Shown here one piece after another: positions 39,201 to 48,354 of a stretch of DNA of 64,000 bases. Origin of the DNA: Enterococcus cecorum (lineage in GTDB: Bacteria; Bacillota; Bacilli; Lactobacillales; Enterococcaceae); the NCBI RefSeq assembly GCF_023221775.1, contig NZ_JAKUDS010000001.1:62001-126000 (forward strand), written 5' to 3'. The notes under the pieces are model-generated. The model was not told where the DNA came from, searched no databases, and saw nothing but the letters and a program-made list of their open reading frames with translations. A program made the translations under genes and the position numbers. Each line of letters opens with the position of its first letter. Positions within the stretch are counted from its first letter, which is position 1.

Positions 39201-40634
39201 CCTGATATTGATTTGAACTTCTCCGGTGAATATCAACCTCAAGCACATAACTATACCAAAGTCTTGTTCGGGGAAGACTATGTATATCGGGCAGGAACAA
39301 TTGGTACCGTAGCCGATAAGACAGCCTATGGATTTGTGAAAGGCTATGAGCGTGATAATGACCTTCACTACCGCAGTGCCGAAGTGGACCGTTTAGCTAA
39401 AGGGGCTACAGGTGTGAAACGTACGACTGGTCAGCACCCAGGTGGGATTATCGTTATTCCAGATTATATGGATGTATATGATTTTACGCCTATTCAATAT
39501 CCAGCTGACGATCTCAATGCAGAATGGCGTACCACACACTTTGATTTCCACTCGATTCATGATAATATTTTAAAACTTGATATTCTAGGGCACGATGATC
39601 CTACCGTGATTCGGATGTTGCAAGATTTATCTGGAATTGAGCCGAAAACCATTCCGACAGATGACCCTGAAGTTATGAAGATTTTCCAAGGTCCAGAAGT
39701 ATTAGGCGTTACTGAAGAGCAAATAGGTTCAAAAACCGGGACGTTGGGGATTCCTGAATTCGGGACACGTTTTGTTCGTGGCATGTTAGAGCAAACCAAA
39801 CCACATACCTTTGCCGAGTTGCTTCAAATTTCGGGTCTATCACATGGTACCGACGTATGGTTGGGAAATGCTGAAGAGTTGATTCGAAATGGTACCACAA
39901 CGTTAGCCGATGTGATTGGTTGTCGTGACGATATCATGGTTTATCTGATGCATGCGGGGTTAGATAATGGTCTGGCCTTTAAGATTATGGAAAGTGTGCG
40001 TAAAGGTAAGGGGATTCCAGATGATTGGCAAGAGGAAATGCGTAAAAAAGAAGTGCCAGAGTGGTATATTGAGTCTTGCTTGAAGATTAAATATATGTTC
40101 CCGAAAGCCCATGCTGCAGCTTATGTCTTAATGGCGTTGCGGGTGGCTTACTTTAAGGTTTACTTCCCGATTCTATATTATTGTGCTTACTTTTCTGTAC
40201 GGGCTGATGATTTTGATTTGGTGGCGATGTCTCGAGGAAAAGCAGCAGTAAAAGCACGTATGGATGAAATTAATGAAAAAGGAATGGAAGCTTCAACCAA
40301 AGAAAAGAACTTGTTGACGGTCTTAGAATTGGCCAATGAAATGTTAGAACGTGGTTTTGAATTTGGGATGATTGATCTTTATAAATCAGATGCCGTGAAC
40401 TTTGTCATTGATGGTAATAAGTTAATTGCGCCATTTCGAGCGGTGCCTAGTTTAGGGACTAACGTGGCCAAACAAATCGTCCAAGCACGTGAAGAAGGCG
40501 CGTTTTTATCCAAAGAAGACTTAGCCACCCGTGGTAAGGTTTCAAAAACTTTAATTGAATATATGTCTGAACATGGGGTACTTGATGGGCTACCTGAAGA
40601 AAACCAACTTTCTTTATTTGACAATCTCTTTTAG
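36294..40634 (+). CDS. polC: DNA polymerase III alpha subunit, PolC type
   Basis: Replicative polymerase of low-GC Gram-positives, about 1446 residues. Order: N-terminal domain, OB fold (about 240-330, [19 protein letters not shown]), PHP domain starting [15 protein letters not shown] near 339, an inserted DEDDh proofreading exonuclease (FDVETTGL near 428, [10 protein letters not shown]), the second part of PHP, a zinc module (CPNC...CPKC from about 916), the polymerase palm and fingers ([12 protein letters not shown] near 970) and a C-terminal beta-clamp-binding end (QLSLFDNLF). The start is TTG at 36294 with AAGAGG 8 bases before; this gives the usual MS-type N-terminus. The next gene follows 14 bases downstream. 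Confidence 0.97.
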   Translation: MSIQQEKYHILLEQMKLSPELLNHPLIQQGEMKQVKVLKTDRKWIFYLHFTEILPFELYHSFISHLEAAFKNIAEVQLFIEVENQTFNQQLLQDYYPLALVKAHCDTPMIQQALKGQKPVLNGNKIYLSVSSESIIPLLEQQYLPKIVQNYRQFGFPKFHFELQLDAELASLEQQAYEEHQQAQAQLMMENAAKAIANQEKRKQEKTEETTSFSGPIQLGREISPSDVITPMIEISEEENRVLFEGYIFDIEIRELRSKRSLLQMKITDYTSSFIVKRFSNNDKDVEMFHALKKGMWVKARGSIQEDSFSHELTMMAQDISEVTHESRKDYAPDDQKRVELHLHSNMSTMDATNSITDLVTQAGKWGHKAIAITDHGGAQAFPEAHQAGKKAGVKIIYGVEANIVDDRVEVAYNPAPIELEDATYVVFDVETTGLSAVYDTIIELAAVKMHKGNIIDTFDEFIDPGHPLSNTTIQLTGITDDMVRGSKSEAEVLQMFKEFTGDAILVAHNASFDMGFLNTSYDKKSMPISTNPVIDTLELARYLYPDFKRFGLGVLTKKFNVGLEQHHRAIYDSEATAHLAWIFIKEAIEKHDMKLHQDLNREVGGENSYKLARPFHATILVTTQAGLKNLFKLISLSNVKYFYDKVPRIPRTELMRLREGLIVGTGCDKGEVFVAMMQKGRAAAKELAQFYDFIEVMPKPVYAPLIEQELVKNEKDLEEIIKNLVAIGEELGKPVVATGNVHYLNKEDAIYRKILINSMGPGNPLNRHTLPDVHFRTTDEMLTEFQFLGAEKAQEIVVTNPNLINEQCEVVIPVKDDLYTPKIPGSEEEITELSYKRAKELYGDPLPEIVEKRLEKELNSIIGNGFSVIYLIAQKLVHKSNEDGYLVGSRGSVGSSFVATMTGITEVNPLAPHYHCPNCQYSEFYENGEYGSGFDMPEKACPKCGTRLKKDGHDIPFETFLGFHGDKVPDIDLNFSGEYQPQAHNYTKVLFGEDYVYRAGTIGTVADKTAYGFVKGYERDNDLHYRSAEVDRLAKGATGVKRTTGQHPGGIIVIPDYMDVYDFTPIQYPADDLNAEWRTTHFDFHSIHDNILKLDILGHDDPTVIRMLQDLSGIEPKTIPTDDPEVMKIFQGPEVLGVTEEQIGSKTGTLGIPEFGTRFVRGMLEQTKPHTFAELLQISGLSHGTDVWLGNAEELIRNGTTTLADVIGCRDDIMVYLMHAGLDNGLAFKIMESVRKGKGIPDDWQEEMRKKEVPEWYIESCLKIKYMFPKAHAAAYVLMALRVAYFKVYFPILYYCAYFSVRADDFDLVAMSRGKAAVKARMDEINEKGMEASTKEKNLLTVLELANEMLERGFEFGMIDLYKSDAVNFVIDGNKLIAPFRAVPSLGTNVAKQIVQAREEGAFLSKEDLATRGKVSKTLIEYMSEHGVLDGLPEENQLSLFDNLF

Positions 40635-40648
40635 GAGGAAGTATTAGG

Positions 40649-41278
40649 ATGCAAAAAATTGACTTAGCTACTTGGCCTCGACGCGAAGTTTTTAGCTTTT
40701 TTTCTCAAATGTCCAATCCTTTTTACATGGTGAGCTTTAGGCAAGAAGTGACAAACTTAGTAAAATATTGTAAAGAGTCTCAACTATCTTTTTACTATGC
40801 TTTGATTTATCTTACTTGCCAAGCGATGAATGAGATAGAAAATTTTCGCTATTTCTTACAAGATGAAGAGATTTATCTATACTCTCAACGGATTCCAAGT
40901 TTTACCGATTTGAAAAAAGACAGTGATCAATTTCATATTGTAACGATGGGTTTAAAAGCAGATTTACGTGATTTTTGTCAGCAAGCAAGTGTCCAATCAA
41001 GTCAGCAATCAACTTTTATTGCGCCTTATGCTGAAGAAAACTTGATTTACTATTCTTGTTTGCCTTGGATAGATTTGACTGCCTTAACCAATGAGCGTGA
41101 TTTAGCAAATCCTAAGGCAAAAGATGACAATATCCCGCGAATTAGTTGGGGAAAATATAGCAAAAATCAGGACAAAATTGAACTCGTGATATCGTTGGAA
41201 GTCAATCATCGCTTTGTAGATGGTCTACATGGTGGTCGCTTTGCTGAAAAATTGACACAATTGATTGAAAAATTATAA
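40649..41278 (+). CDS. Chloramphenicol acetyltransferase-like protein
   Basis: 209 residues of the CAT fold (type A): starts IDLATWPRREVFSFF, as CATs do, with FYYALIYLTCQAMNEIENFRY, FHIVTMG, and YYSCLPWIDLTALT. The catalytic block reads VNHRFVDGLHGGRF: His187 and Asp191 have the spacing of the CAT catalytic His and structural Asp, but the first His of HHxxxDG is Asn. Relatives of this kind are often chromosomal and may act on substrates other than chloramphenicol. AGGAGG lies upstream, 14 bases after polC, so it is probably co-transcribed with polC. Whether it confers resistance cannot be told from sequence. Confidence 0.8.
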   Translation: MQKIDLATWPRREVFSFFSQMSNPFYMVSFRQEVTNLVKYCKESQLSFYYALIYLTCQAMNEIENFRYFLQDEEIYLYSQRIPSFTDLKKDSDQFHIVTMGLKADLRDFCQQASVQSSQQSTFIAPYAEENLIYYSCLPWIDLTALTNERDLANPKAKDDNIPRISWGKYSKNQDKIELVISLEVNHRFVDGLHGGRFAEKLTQLIEKL

Positions 41279-41280
41279 TC

Positions 41281-41383
41281 AAAAAAGGATGAGAGCTGTT
41301 TCTGTACCGACCTCCAATTGTTAGATTTTATGGTCTAACTTTTGGGGGTCGGTACATTCATTGAATAATTCTCATCCTTTTTT
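41281..41383. terminator. Large nested hairpin between convergent genes
   Basis: Three stems in one axis: AAAAAAGGATGAGA (41281-41294) with TCTCATCCTTTTTT (41370-41383), perfect; TGTACCGACCTCCAA (41303-41317) with TTGGGGGTCGGTACA (41342-41356), one G-T pair; GTTAGA (41320-41325) with TCTAAC (41334-41339). It probably terminates both the CAT-like gene and rlmCD, but is far longer than needed. Confidence 0.75.
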
Positions 41384-41385
41384 AC

Positions 41386-42756
41386 TTATATTAATGTTAA
41401 TTTGCAGACGACTTCACATCTAGCTGTATGAGGAAACATGTCCACGGATTGCAGATAATCGACACGGTATTTTTGACTGAGTGTGACTAAGTTTTTCGCT
41501 AGGGTTGATACATTACAAGAGACATAGACTAGCTGTTGACTTGGATATTTTAATAATGCGTTTAATAATTGTTCATCTAATCCTGTTCTTGGCGGATCGA
41601 CAATAATGACATCTGCACGAAATCCTTTTGCTAACCATTTAGGTAGTAAATCTTCTGCTGTCCCGACTTCATAATGGGTATTTTCTACTCCGAGGCGTTG
41701 GGCGTTTTTCTTAGCATCTTCAATCGCAGCTGGGATAATATCCATGCCGCGGACTTCTTTGACTTGTTTGGCTAAACTTAGTCCGATTGTTCCCACACCA
41801 CAGTAAGCATCCACGACACTTTCTTTTCCAGTAAGGGTGCAGGCTTTGATTGCTTCATCATATAAAATTTTTGTTTGTGTAGGATTTAATTGGAAAAAGG
41901 CTCTAGCAGATAAATCAAAAACAACTTCATTGATTTGCTCAGTAATTGCTGTTTTTCCTGCTAGGTGAATTGTTTCATCGCCCATAACCAGGGATGTCTG
42001 TTTGGATTGAATGTTTTGCATAACGGACACCACTTCAGGACATTGACTTTGAATCAGACGTAAAAGACTATTTAAGTTAGGAATTTGGCGCTTCGCTGAA
42101 ATCAAGACTAATTGGACTTCACCGGTTTCAATCCCCACACGCACCATCAAAGTTCTTAATACACCTGTCTTTTTCTTTTCGTCATAGATTGGAATTTGAT
42201 AACGATTCAACAAGCGTACAACCGTATTTAACACTTTTTGTGTCGTTTCTTCTTGTACAAGGCAATTTTCGATAGCGACTAATTGATGTGAATTTTCTCT
42301 ATATAGACCGGCTTCGATTTTTTTCAATTTTGGATTATAACGTAATTGAAATTGGGCTTTATTGCGGTAATGCCAAGGATTTTTCATGCCAATCGTTGGC
42401 CGTAATTCATAATTTTGATAGTCTAGGGGTTTAAATTTTTCTAGTGCTTGTTTGAGTAAATCACGTTTAAAATCAAGTTGGGCCTGATAATTTAAATGCA
42501 TCAACTGACAGCCACCGCATGCATCATAATAGGCACAGGCTGGATGTACGCGGTCTTTGCTAGGCTTTAATATTTTTATGATTTTCGCATAGGCATATTT
42601 AGGAGTCGCTTTTGTCACTTGCACGAGCACTTCTTCATCTGGAAGCGCATTGGCAACGAAGATAATCATTTTTTGGTGATAGCCGATTCCTTCTCCATTA
42701 ATGCCGAGACGTTTGATTTTGATTTGAAATTTTTGCTTTTCTCTAAGTTGAACCAT
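41386..42756 (-). CDS. rlmCD: 23S rRNA (uracil-C5)-methyltransferase, RlmCD/RumA type
   Basis: SAM-dependent methyltransferase of 456 residues that makes 5-methyluridine in 23S rRNA. N-terminal TRAM domain (about 8-65, KIKRLGINGEGIGY), four iron-sulfur cysteines (HPACAYYDACGGCQLM near 77-90 and NCLVQ later), SAM-binding DAYCGVGTIGLSLA, DPPRTGLD, and the catalytic Cys in VYVSCNVSTLAKNL. In Bacillus-like Firmicutes the single enzyme modifies two sites, hence the RlmCD label; the exact site is inferred. Monocistronic, convergent with the CAT-like gene and divergent from recX. Confidence 0.9.
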   Translation of the reverse strand: MVQLREKQKFQIKIKRLGINGEGIGYHQKMIIFVANALPDEEVLVQVTKATPKYAYAKIIKILKPSKDRVHPACAYYDACGGCQLMHLNYQAQLDFKRDLLKQALEKFKPLDYQNYELRPTIGMKNPWHYRNKAQFQLRYNPKLKKIEAGLYRENSHQLVAIENCLVQEETTQKVLNTVVRLLNRYQIPIYDEKKKTGVLRTLMVRVGIETGEVQLVLISAKRQIPNLNSLLRLIQSQCPEVVSVMQNIQSKQTSLVMGDETIHLAGKTAITEQINEVVFDLSARAFFQLNPTQTKILYDEAIKACTLTGKESVVDAYCGVGTIGLSLAKQVKEVRGMDIIPAAIEDAKKNAQRLGVENTHYEVGTAEDLLPKWLAKGFRADVIIVDPPRTGLDEQLLNALLKYPSQQLVYVSCNVSTLAKNLVTLSQKYRVDYLQSVDMFPHTARCEVVCKLTLI

Positions 42757-42885
42757 GTACTTTTCCTTTCACATTTGCTAGTAACATGATAACGCATATA
42801 ACAAGTTATTTTCAACTGTTCAGATAGATTTAAATTTTAGAAAGATATGTTACAATGAAAAAAGTAGGTGAAAGGACTGAAAAAG

Positions 42886-43677
42886 ATGATTATTCAAAAA
42901 ATGACGCAAAAAAAAGCGAAAAGTTATGAAATTACCCTTGATGATCAGCAAACTTTTATCGTATCTGAAGACGTCTTGGTGAAATTTCGCTTATTAAAAG
43001 GAAAAGAAATCGATGAGTCATTATTAGCCGAAATCAAAAAGGCAAGTGCTTATGATATCGGTTTGCAGCAGGCTTTAAATTATTTAAGTTATCAATTACG
43101 TACCGAAAAAGAAATCGTAACCTATCTGAAAGGAAAAGAAATTGGTGCTGAAGATATCCAAAAAATTAGTCAATATCTAAAAAATCAGCGCTTGATTGAT
43201 GATGTGCAGTATGCCAAAAGTTATCTGCAAACTGCCATGCGCTTAAATGATAAGGGCCCCACGGTGATTGCCAATAAGCTAAGGGCAAAAGGAATTGGGG
43301 ATAATATTATTGAGGAAGTCTTACCACTATATACAAAAGAGCAACAAATCGAGATTGCTAAAAAGGCGGCCGAGAAAATGTTAAAACGCCAAAGCAATCA
43401 AAGTCATTATCAAATCCTACAAAAGTGTAAATTATCTTTGGTGCAAAAAGGGTTTAGCTATGCAGTGGTCGATGAGGCGATGCAACAAATTGAAGTTGAA
43501 GTCGATGAAGAAGCAGAGTACGCCAAATTAGTGAAAGAGGCAGAAAAAATCATTCATCGTATAAAGGGAAAAAATGATTATGAGAAAAAACAAAAATTCA
43601 AACAAAAACTTTATCAAAAAGGCTTTGACCTAAGTTTGATTCAACAATATATTGATGAGGAATGGCTGGATGAATAA
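42886..43677 (+). CDS. recX: Regulatory protein RecX
   Basis: Modulator of RecA filaments, about 263 residues, the long Firmicute form made of repeated three-helix units. Typical blocks: ALNYLSYQLRTEKEIVTYLKGK, LIDDVQYAKSYLQTAMRLNDKGP, IANKLRAKGIGDNIIEEVL, and a third repeat KCKLSLVQKGFSYAVVDEAM. ATG 42886 is preferred over the GTG at 42868, which overlaps the ribosome site. Its last 8 bases overlap the start of mutY, coupling the two repair genes. Confidence 0.92.
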   Translation: MIIQKMTQKKAKSYEITLDDQQTFIVSEDVLVKFRLLKGKEIDESLLAEIKKASAYDIGLQQALNYLSYQLRTEKEIVTYLKGKEIGAEDIQKISQYLKNQRLIDDVQYAKSYLQTAMRLNDKGPTVIANKLRAKGIGDNIIEEVLPLYTKEQQIEIAKKAAEKMLKRQSNQSHYQILQKCKLSLVQKGFSYAVVDEAMQQIEVEVDEEAEYAKLVKEAEKIIHRIKGKNDYEKKQKFKQKLYQKGFDLSLIQQYIDEEWLDE

Positions 43678-44908
43678 TACTTTCGAACAACTTTCGACAA
43701 AAGAAGTCACACAATTACAAAAAAATTTTTTAGATTGGTATTTTATGAATGCCCGACAATTGCCTTGGCGTGAAAATCGTGATCCGTATCGCATTTGGAT
43801 TTCTGAAATTATGTTACAACAGACCCGCGTGGATACTGTAATTGATTATTTTCATCGCTTTATGCAAACTTTCCCAACGATTAAAGATTTAGCTAATGCT
43901 GACGATGAAAAACTTTTAAAAGTCTGGGAAGGATTAGGTTATTATTCTAGAGCACGTAATTTAAAAGTAGCTGCCAATCAAATTATGGATGAATATGGTG
44001 GAAAATTCCCCCAAACGCCTGCTGAGATTAGTAAGCTAAAGGGGATAGGGCCTTATACGACAGGAGCGATTAGCAGTATTGCCTTTCATCTACCTGAACC
44101 CGCCATTGATGGGAATGTGATGCGAGTAGTGAGTCGACTCTTTTTAATCGAGGAAGATATTGCCAAAGCGAGCAGTCGGAAGGTCTTTGATAAAGCCGTT
44201 CGAAAAATAATTCCAGAAAAATATCCCGGCGAATTTAACCAAGCCTTTATGGATCTAGGTTCTAGCATTTGTACACCTACAAGTCCCAAGTGTGAAGAGT
44301 GCCCATTAAGTAATTTTTGTCATTCCATGCAAGAAGGAATTCAAGAACAATTTCCAGTGAAAACTAAAAAAGCTAAGCCAAAAGATCAATATTTTGTAGC
44401 CTTTGCCCTAGAAAACAACCAAGAGGCTTATTTATTAGAAAAACGAGCTGCTGGTAGACTATTAAAAGACATGTTACATTTTCCAATTGTTGAAATTGAG
44501 CAAGACGAATACAAAAATCTTTTAAAAAACTTTTCTGAAGAGCGACTTGTTGCTCCTCTCTCTTTTGTACAGCCTACACTTTTTGATGAGGAAATGCTTG
44601 TTGCTGAGAATCAAACTGGATATACGCTACTCCCACCTTCGCAAGCGATACAAACCCTGTTCTCAAGATCAAAATTACCTTTTCAGCAAACAAAAATTTC
44701 ATGGTATCCAGCTCATTTAGGAGAAGTTACGCACATATTTACGCACTTAAAATGGCATATCTTATTATTTGAAGGAAAATTTGTGGAATCTGATGCAAAG
44801 GATGATTTTTACACCATGCAGCAGATGAAAGAATTGCCACTACCCAAAATGCAGCATAAATTATTGATGAATTTAAAGAAAATACACAAACTTCATAAAG
44901 ATTTCTAG
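43670..44908 (+). CDS. mutY: Adenine DNA glycosylase
   Basis: Removes adenine mispaired with 8-oxoguanine, about 412 residues. Helix-hairpin-helix LKGIGPYTTGAISSIAF with the catalytic Asp in AIDGNVMRV, catalytic Glu in WISEIMLQQTRVDTV, iron-sulfur cluster CTPTSPKCEECPLSNFC (C-x6-C-x2-C-x5-C), and a C-terminal NUDIX-like domain from about 240 (YFVAFALENNQEAYLLEKR) for 8-oxoG recognition. ATG 43670 is chosen because GAGG lies 9 bases upstream. It overlaps recX by 8 bases. Confidence 0.95.
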   Translation: MNNTFEQLSTKEVTQLQKNFLDWYFMNARQLPWRENRDPYRIWISEIMLQQTRVDTVIDYFHRFMQTFPTIKDLANADDEKLLKVWEGLGYYSRARNLKVAANQIMDEYGGKFPQTPAEISKLKGIGPYTTGAISSIAFHLPEPAIDGNVMRVVSRLFLIEEDIAKASSRKVFDKAVRKIIPEKYPGEFNQAFMDLGSSICTPTSPKCEECPLSNFCHSMQEGIQEQFPVKTKKAKPKDQYFVAFALENNQEAYLLEKRAAGRLLKDMLHFPIVEIEQDEYKNLLKNFSEERLVAPLSFVQPTLFDEEMLVAENQTGYTLLPPSQAIQTLFSRSKLPFQQTKISWYPAHLGEVTHIFTHLKWHILLFEGKFVESDAKDDFYTMQQMKELPLPKMQHKLLMNLKKIHKLHKDF

Positions 44909-44999
44909 CCATTCAGTCAATTTATTGATATAATGATTTTGACGTAGGTGGATAACACCCGAACAAATGCACAAAAATGCTGCTGAGGGAAGGGTTAAG

Positions 45000-45533
45000 A
45001 TGCGAATTCCAAAAGAAGGAGAGTTTGTTAGCATTCAAAGCTACAAACATGACGGCAAATTGCATCGAACGTGGCGTGATACAATGGTATTGAAAACCAG
45101 TGAGTATTCAATTATCGGCGTAAATGATCATACCCTTGTGACAGAATCAGATGGACGGCGCTGGGTCACTAGAGAGCCGGCCATTGTGTATTTTCATAAG
45201 AAGTATTGGTTCAATATAATAGCAATGATTAGAGAAAAGGGAGTGTCGTATTATTGTAATTTAGCTTCTCCGTTTCTATTAGATGAAGAAGCGTTGAAGT
45301 ATATTGATTATGATTTAGATATTAAAGTTTTTCCGGATGGTGAGAAACGGTTGTTAGATGTGGATGAATATGAACTACATAGTAAGATTATGCATTATCC
45401 GCAAGACATCGATTTTATCTTGAAAGAAAATGTCAAAATCCTAGTTGATTGGATTAATAACGGTAAAGGTCCCTTCTCTGATAGCTACGTCGATATTTGG
45501 TATAATCGCTACAAGCAATTGTCGCAAAAATGA
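45000..45533 (+). CDS. ntdP: Nucleoside tri-/diphosphatase, DUF402 (YgaC) family
   Basis: 177-residue DUF402 protein, a divalent-metal nucleoside tri- and diphosphatase. The highly conserved [19 protein letters not shown] start, [41 protein letters not shown] and [21 protein letters not shown] are all present. ATG 45000 with AGGGAAGGG upstream gives the family N-terminus; an upstream in-frame ATG (44967) is unlikely. It is followed by a terminator. Naming follows the characterised family; the in vivo substrate is not clear. Confidence 0.9.
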   Translation: MRIPKEGEFVSIQSYKHDGKLHRTWRDTMVLKTSEYSIIGVNDHTLVTESDGRRWVTREPAIVYFHKKYWFNIIAMIREKGVSYYCNLASPFLLDEEALKYIDYDLDIKVFPDGEKRLLDVDEYELHSKIMHYPQDIDFILKENVKILVDWINNGKGPFSDSYVDIWYNRYKQLSQK

Positions 45534-45536
45534 TTT

Positions 45537-45572
45537 AAAAAGATGAGTATCTGTGCTACTCATCTTTTTTTT
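45537..45572 (+). terminator. Terminator after ntdP
   Basis: AAAAAGATGAGTA (45537-45549) and TACTCATC plus T run (45557-45572), perfect stem. Confidence 0.9.
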
Positions 45573-45615
45573 ACCATAAAAATCAGTTATAATGTTTGAA
45601 AAAAGGAGGAAAATT

Positions 45616-46695
45616 ATGTTCGAAAAATTAAGACAGTCAAAGTTACTTTTTTGGTCTGTTGAGCTATTAGTTTTAGCAACTTTTGTATTTGTATTAACGA
45701 AAGTAGATTTCTTACTCAAACCTTTAGGCGTGTTTTTTTCAACCTTATTTGCACCAATCTTAGTTTCGGGATTTTTATATTATATGCTCAATCCATTAGT
45801 TGAACTTTTGACCGAAAAATTAAAAGTCAAACGAATATTTGCAATTGTTTTTGTTTTCTTATTGCTGATTGGTGTGCTTGCTTTGGTCGTGATGGCTGTC
45901 ATTCCAAACTTAATTAAACAATTAACGCAATTAGCCGCAAATATTCCGGATCTGATTCAGCAAATCGAGTTGGCAATTAAAGGCCTAGCTAAAAATGAAA
46001 CTTTAAAACATTTAGATATCAATCAAGAGCTCGCAAAACTCAACTTATCCTATGGCACAATTATTCAGAAGTTTATGAGTGGGGTGGCCATTAGTCTAGG
46101 TTCTGTCTTTTCAACGATTGCTTCTGCGGCCATGTTGATTATTACCGTTCCATTTATTTTGTTTTATATGCTTAAAGATGGTCATCGTGCGGTGCCTAAT
46201 ATTTTGCGCTTTGTGTCAGAAAAACGTAAAGAATCAGTGGCAAATCTGTTAAAAGAAATGAATCAGACCTTAGCTAATTATATTAGCGGACAGATGATAG
46301 AGTGTCTTTTTGTCGGAACTTTTACTTTTTTAGGTTATATGATTTTTGGCATTAAATATGCATTCTTATTAGGCGTGATTGCTGGTATCACGAATTTAGT
46401 GCCTTACTTGGGTCCTTATCTAGGCTTATTACCGGCTATAGTGGTCACTATTTTTAATAATCCACTTCAAGCCATTATTTGTTGTGGCGTCGTATTAGTT
46501 GTCCAACAAATTGATTCTAACGTCATTTATCCAAACGTTATCGGAAAATCTTTATCTATCCATCCATTAACGATTATTATCATTTTATTAGTCGCAGGCA
46601 ATCTAGCTGGTTTATTAGGTATCTTTTTAGGCGTGCCTTTATATGCGATTGGGCGTACAGTTTTAGCTTTTGGTTATCGTATGTTAAAAGAATAA
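45616..46695 (+). CDS. AI-2E family transporter
   Basis: Membrane protein of about 360 residues with seven to eight helices, the AI-2 exporter (AI-2E/PerM) family. Typical blocks: FAPILVSGFLYYMLNPLVELL, a long amphipathic stretch (LIKQLTQLAANIPDLIQQIE), GVIAGITNLVPYLGPYLGLLPAIV, VQQIDSNVIYPNVIGKSLSIHPLTIII and GIFLGVPLYAIGRTV. Members transport varied substrates including Na+/H+; substrate here is unknown. AAAGGAGG upstream fixes ATG 45616; an in-frame ATG at 45592 precedes that ribosome site. Confidence 0.9.
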   Translation: MFEKLRQSKLLFWSVELLVLATFVFVLTKVDFLLKPLGVFFSTLFAPILVSGFLYYMLNPLVELLTEKLKVKRIFAIVFVFLLLIGVLALVVMAVIPNLIKQLTQLAANIPDLIQQIELAIKGLAKNETLKHLDINQELAKLNLSYGTIIQKFMSGVAISLGSVFSTIASAAMLIITVPFILFYMLKDGHRAVPNILRFVSEKRKESVANLLKEMNQTLANYISGQMIECLFVGTFTFLGYMIFGIKYAFLLGVIAGITNLVPYLGPYLGLLPAIVVTIFNNPLQAIICCGVVLVVQQIDSNVIYPNVIGKSLSIHPLTIIIILLVAGNLAGLLGIFLGVPLYAIGRTVLAFGYRMLKE

Positions 46696-46841
46696 AGTTG
46701 CTTCAAAAAGAATCGCTTATATAGTTGTTTATAAAAAGTATGACACGAATCTTGCAATTTGTATAAATTCTGTTTTTCTAGATTGCAAATTGAGCAACTT
46801 TATGATACGATTTTAGCGTGGTCTATCCCACGCTTTTTTTC
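46694..46841 (+). other. Inverted-repeat leader and terminator before CorC/HlyC gene
   Basis: AAAGTTGCT (46694-46702) is perfectly complementary to AGCAACTTT (46793-46801); inside, TTGCAAT and ATTGCAA also pair, giving a roughly 108-base foldback. It is followed by a classic terminator AGCGTGG (46815-46821) / CCACGCT (46828-46834) with a T run. The terminator probably ends the AI-2E transcript; the larger foldback has no assigned role. The next gene starts 35 bases later. Confidence 0.55.
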
Positions 46842-46876
46842 TATATTATATTATTTTTAAGGAGAGCGATAAAACT

Positions 46877-48247
46877 ATGAATGCTGACCCCGAGAGTCAG
46901 TCGCTTTTAGCGCAGATTTTACTTTTAGTTGTTTTAACATTGATTAATGCCTTTTTGGCGGCTTCTGAAATTGCTGTGGTTTCGGTTAACCGTAATCGCT
47001 TAGAGCAAAAAGCTGATGAAGGTGATGTCAAAGCACAAAAATTATTAAAAATTATTGCTGAACCTACGAATTTTTTATCAACGATTCAAGTAGGTATCAC
47101 TTTGGTTAACATCTTGTCAGGGGCTTCTTTGGCAGATAATTTAGCCAATCGTTTAGCACCTTTATTAGGTGGTGGTGCAGCAGCTAAAAATATTGCTAGT
47201 GTAATTGTTTTAGCGATATTAACTTTTGTCTCTATTGTTTTTGGTGAGTTATATCCAAAACGAATTGCAATGAATAAGTCAGAAGAAGTGGCCAACTTAA
47301 CTTCTGGTACAATCCGTTTATTAGGAATTGTAGCGAAACCTTTTGTATGGTTATTATCTGCTTCAACTTCACTGCTAGCTAAACTTACACCTATGGAATT
47401 TGATGATGAAGATTCTAAGATGACACGTGATGAAATGCGTTATATGTTAGAAAATGAAGGTGTTTTAGAAGATGACGAGCTAGAAATGGTTCAAGGGGTA
47501 TTCTCGCTTGATACAAAAGTGGCTCGTGAAGTCATGGTTCCACGGACTGATGCATTTATGGTGGATATTAACCGTCCGATTGATGAAATTGTGAGTGAGA
47601 TATTATCCGAAAACTTTTCAAGAATTCCGGTCTATGATGATGATAAAGATAAAATTATTGGCATCTTGCATACAAAAAACTTGCTAAAAGGTGCCTTTAA
47701 GTCAGGCTTTGAAAACTTAAATTTAAAAAAATTATTACAAGAACCACTATTTGTACCAGAAACCATATTTATTGATGATTTATTGTATGAACTTAAGAAA
47801 ACGCAAAATCAAATGTCTATTTTGCTAGATGAATATGGCGGTGTGGTTGGTATTGTAACATTAGAAGACTTATTGGAAGAAATTGTCGGTGAAATTGACG
47901 ATGAATCGGATGAAGTCGAAACATTATACGAAAAAGTCAATGATAATGAATATATTATTCAAGGACGTATGTTAATTGAGGAGTTTAACGAACTTTTCGA
48001 TACTGATTTGCATATGTCAGATGTAGATACGATGGCAGGCTATTTGATTACTGCCTTAGGAACGATTCCAGATCAAGGAGAACAATTATCGTTTGATGTG
48101 GATAATGTGACTTTGGTAGCTGAAGAGATGGAAGGAACTCGATTGTTGAAATTGCGTGCTATTTTCCATGAGACAAAAGAAGTTGAGCCAGAAGAAGAAC
48201 GTCGTATTTTCCGTAAAGAATTTGAAGACGATGAACCAAGACGGTAA
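46877..48247 (+). CDS. CorC/HlyC family (CNNM-type) membrane protein with CBS domains
   Basis: 456-residue protein: an N-terminal DUF21 transmembrane domain (to about 190: LINAFLAASEIAVVSVNRNRLE), two CBS domains (about 205-330: VPRTDAFMVDINRPIDEIV, RIPVYDDDKDKIIGILHTKNLL, YGGVVGIVTLEDLLEEIVGEI) and the C-terminal CorC_HlyC domain (about 350-430). Bacterial relatives are implicated in Mg2+ or Co2+ efflux and tolerance. The hemolysin label is historical. AAGGAGAG precedes the ATG. Confidence 0.9.
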   Translation: MNADPESQSLLAQILLLVVLTLINAFLAASEIAVVSVNRNRLEQKADEGDVKAQKLLKIIAEPTNFLSTIQVGITLVNILSGASLADNLANRLAPLLGGGAAAKNIASVIVLAILTFVSIVFGELYPKRIAMNKSEEVANLTSGTIRLLGIVAKPFVWLLSASTSLLAKLTPMEFDDEDSKMTRDEMRYMLENEGVLEDDELEMVQGVFSLDTKVAREVMVPRTDAFMVDINRPIDEIVSEILSENFSRIPVYDDDKDKIIGILHTKNLLKGAFKSGFENLNLKKLLQEPLFVPETIFIDDLLYELKKTQNQMSILLDEYGGVVGIVTLEDLLEEIVGEIDDESDEVETLYEKVNDNEYIIQGRMLIEEFNELFDTDLHMSDVDTMAGYLITALGTIPDQGEQLSFDVDNVTLVAEEMEGTRLLKLRAIFHETKEVEPEEERRIFRKEFEDDEPRR

Positions 48248-48354
48248 TCATTTTGAGAAATCATGCAATTTTGTGTGGTTTCTCTTTTTGTTTGTATAAA
48301 GCTATGCTAAAATAGCAAGGTATGTATATTAATTTGAAAGGAAAGAAGATAAAG

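Noticed and set aside
39007-39300. Long minus-strand frame inside polC
   Set aside because: It is a shadow of the polC coding frame with no ribosome site and no recognisable protein; the same holds for other antisense frames inside clpE, ptsI and gpsA.
46877-48247. Hemolysin annotation of the CorC/HlyC protein
   Set aside because: DUF21 plus two CBS plus CorC_HlyC domains indicate a metal-transport-related membrane protein; the hemolysin name is historical and nothing here suggests a toxin.
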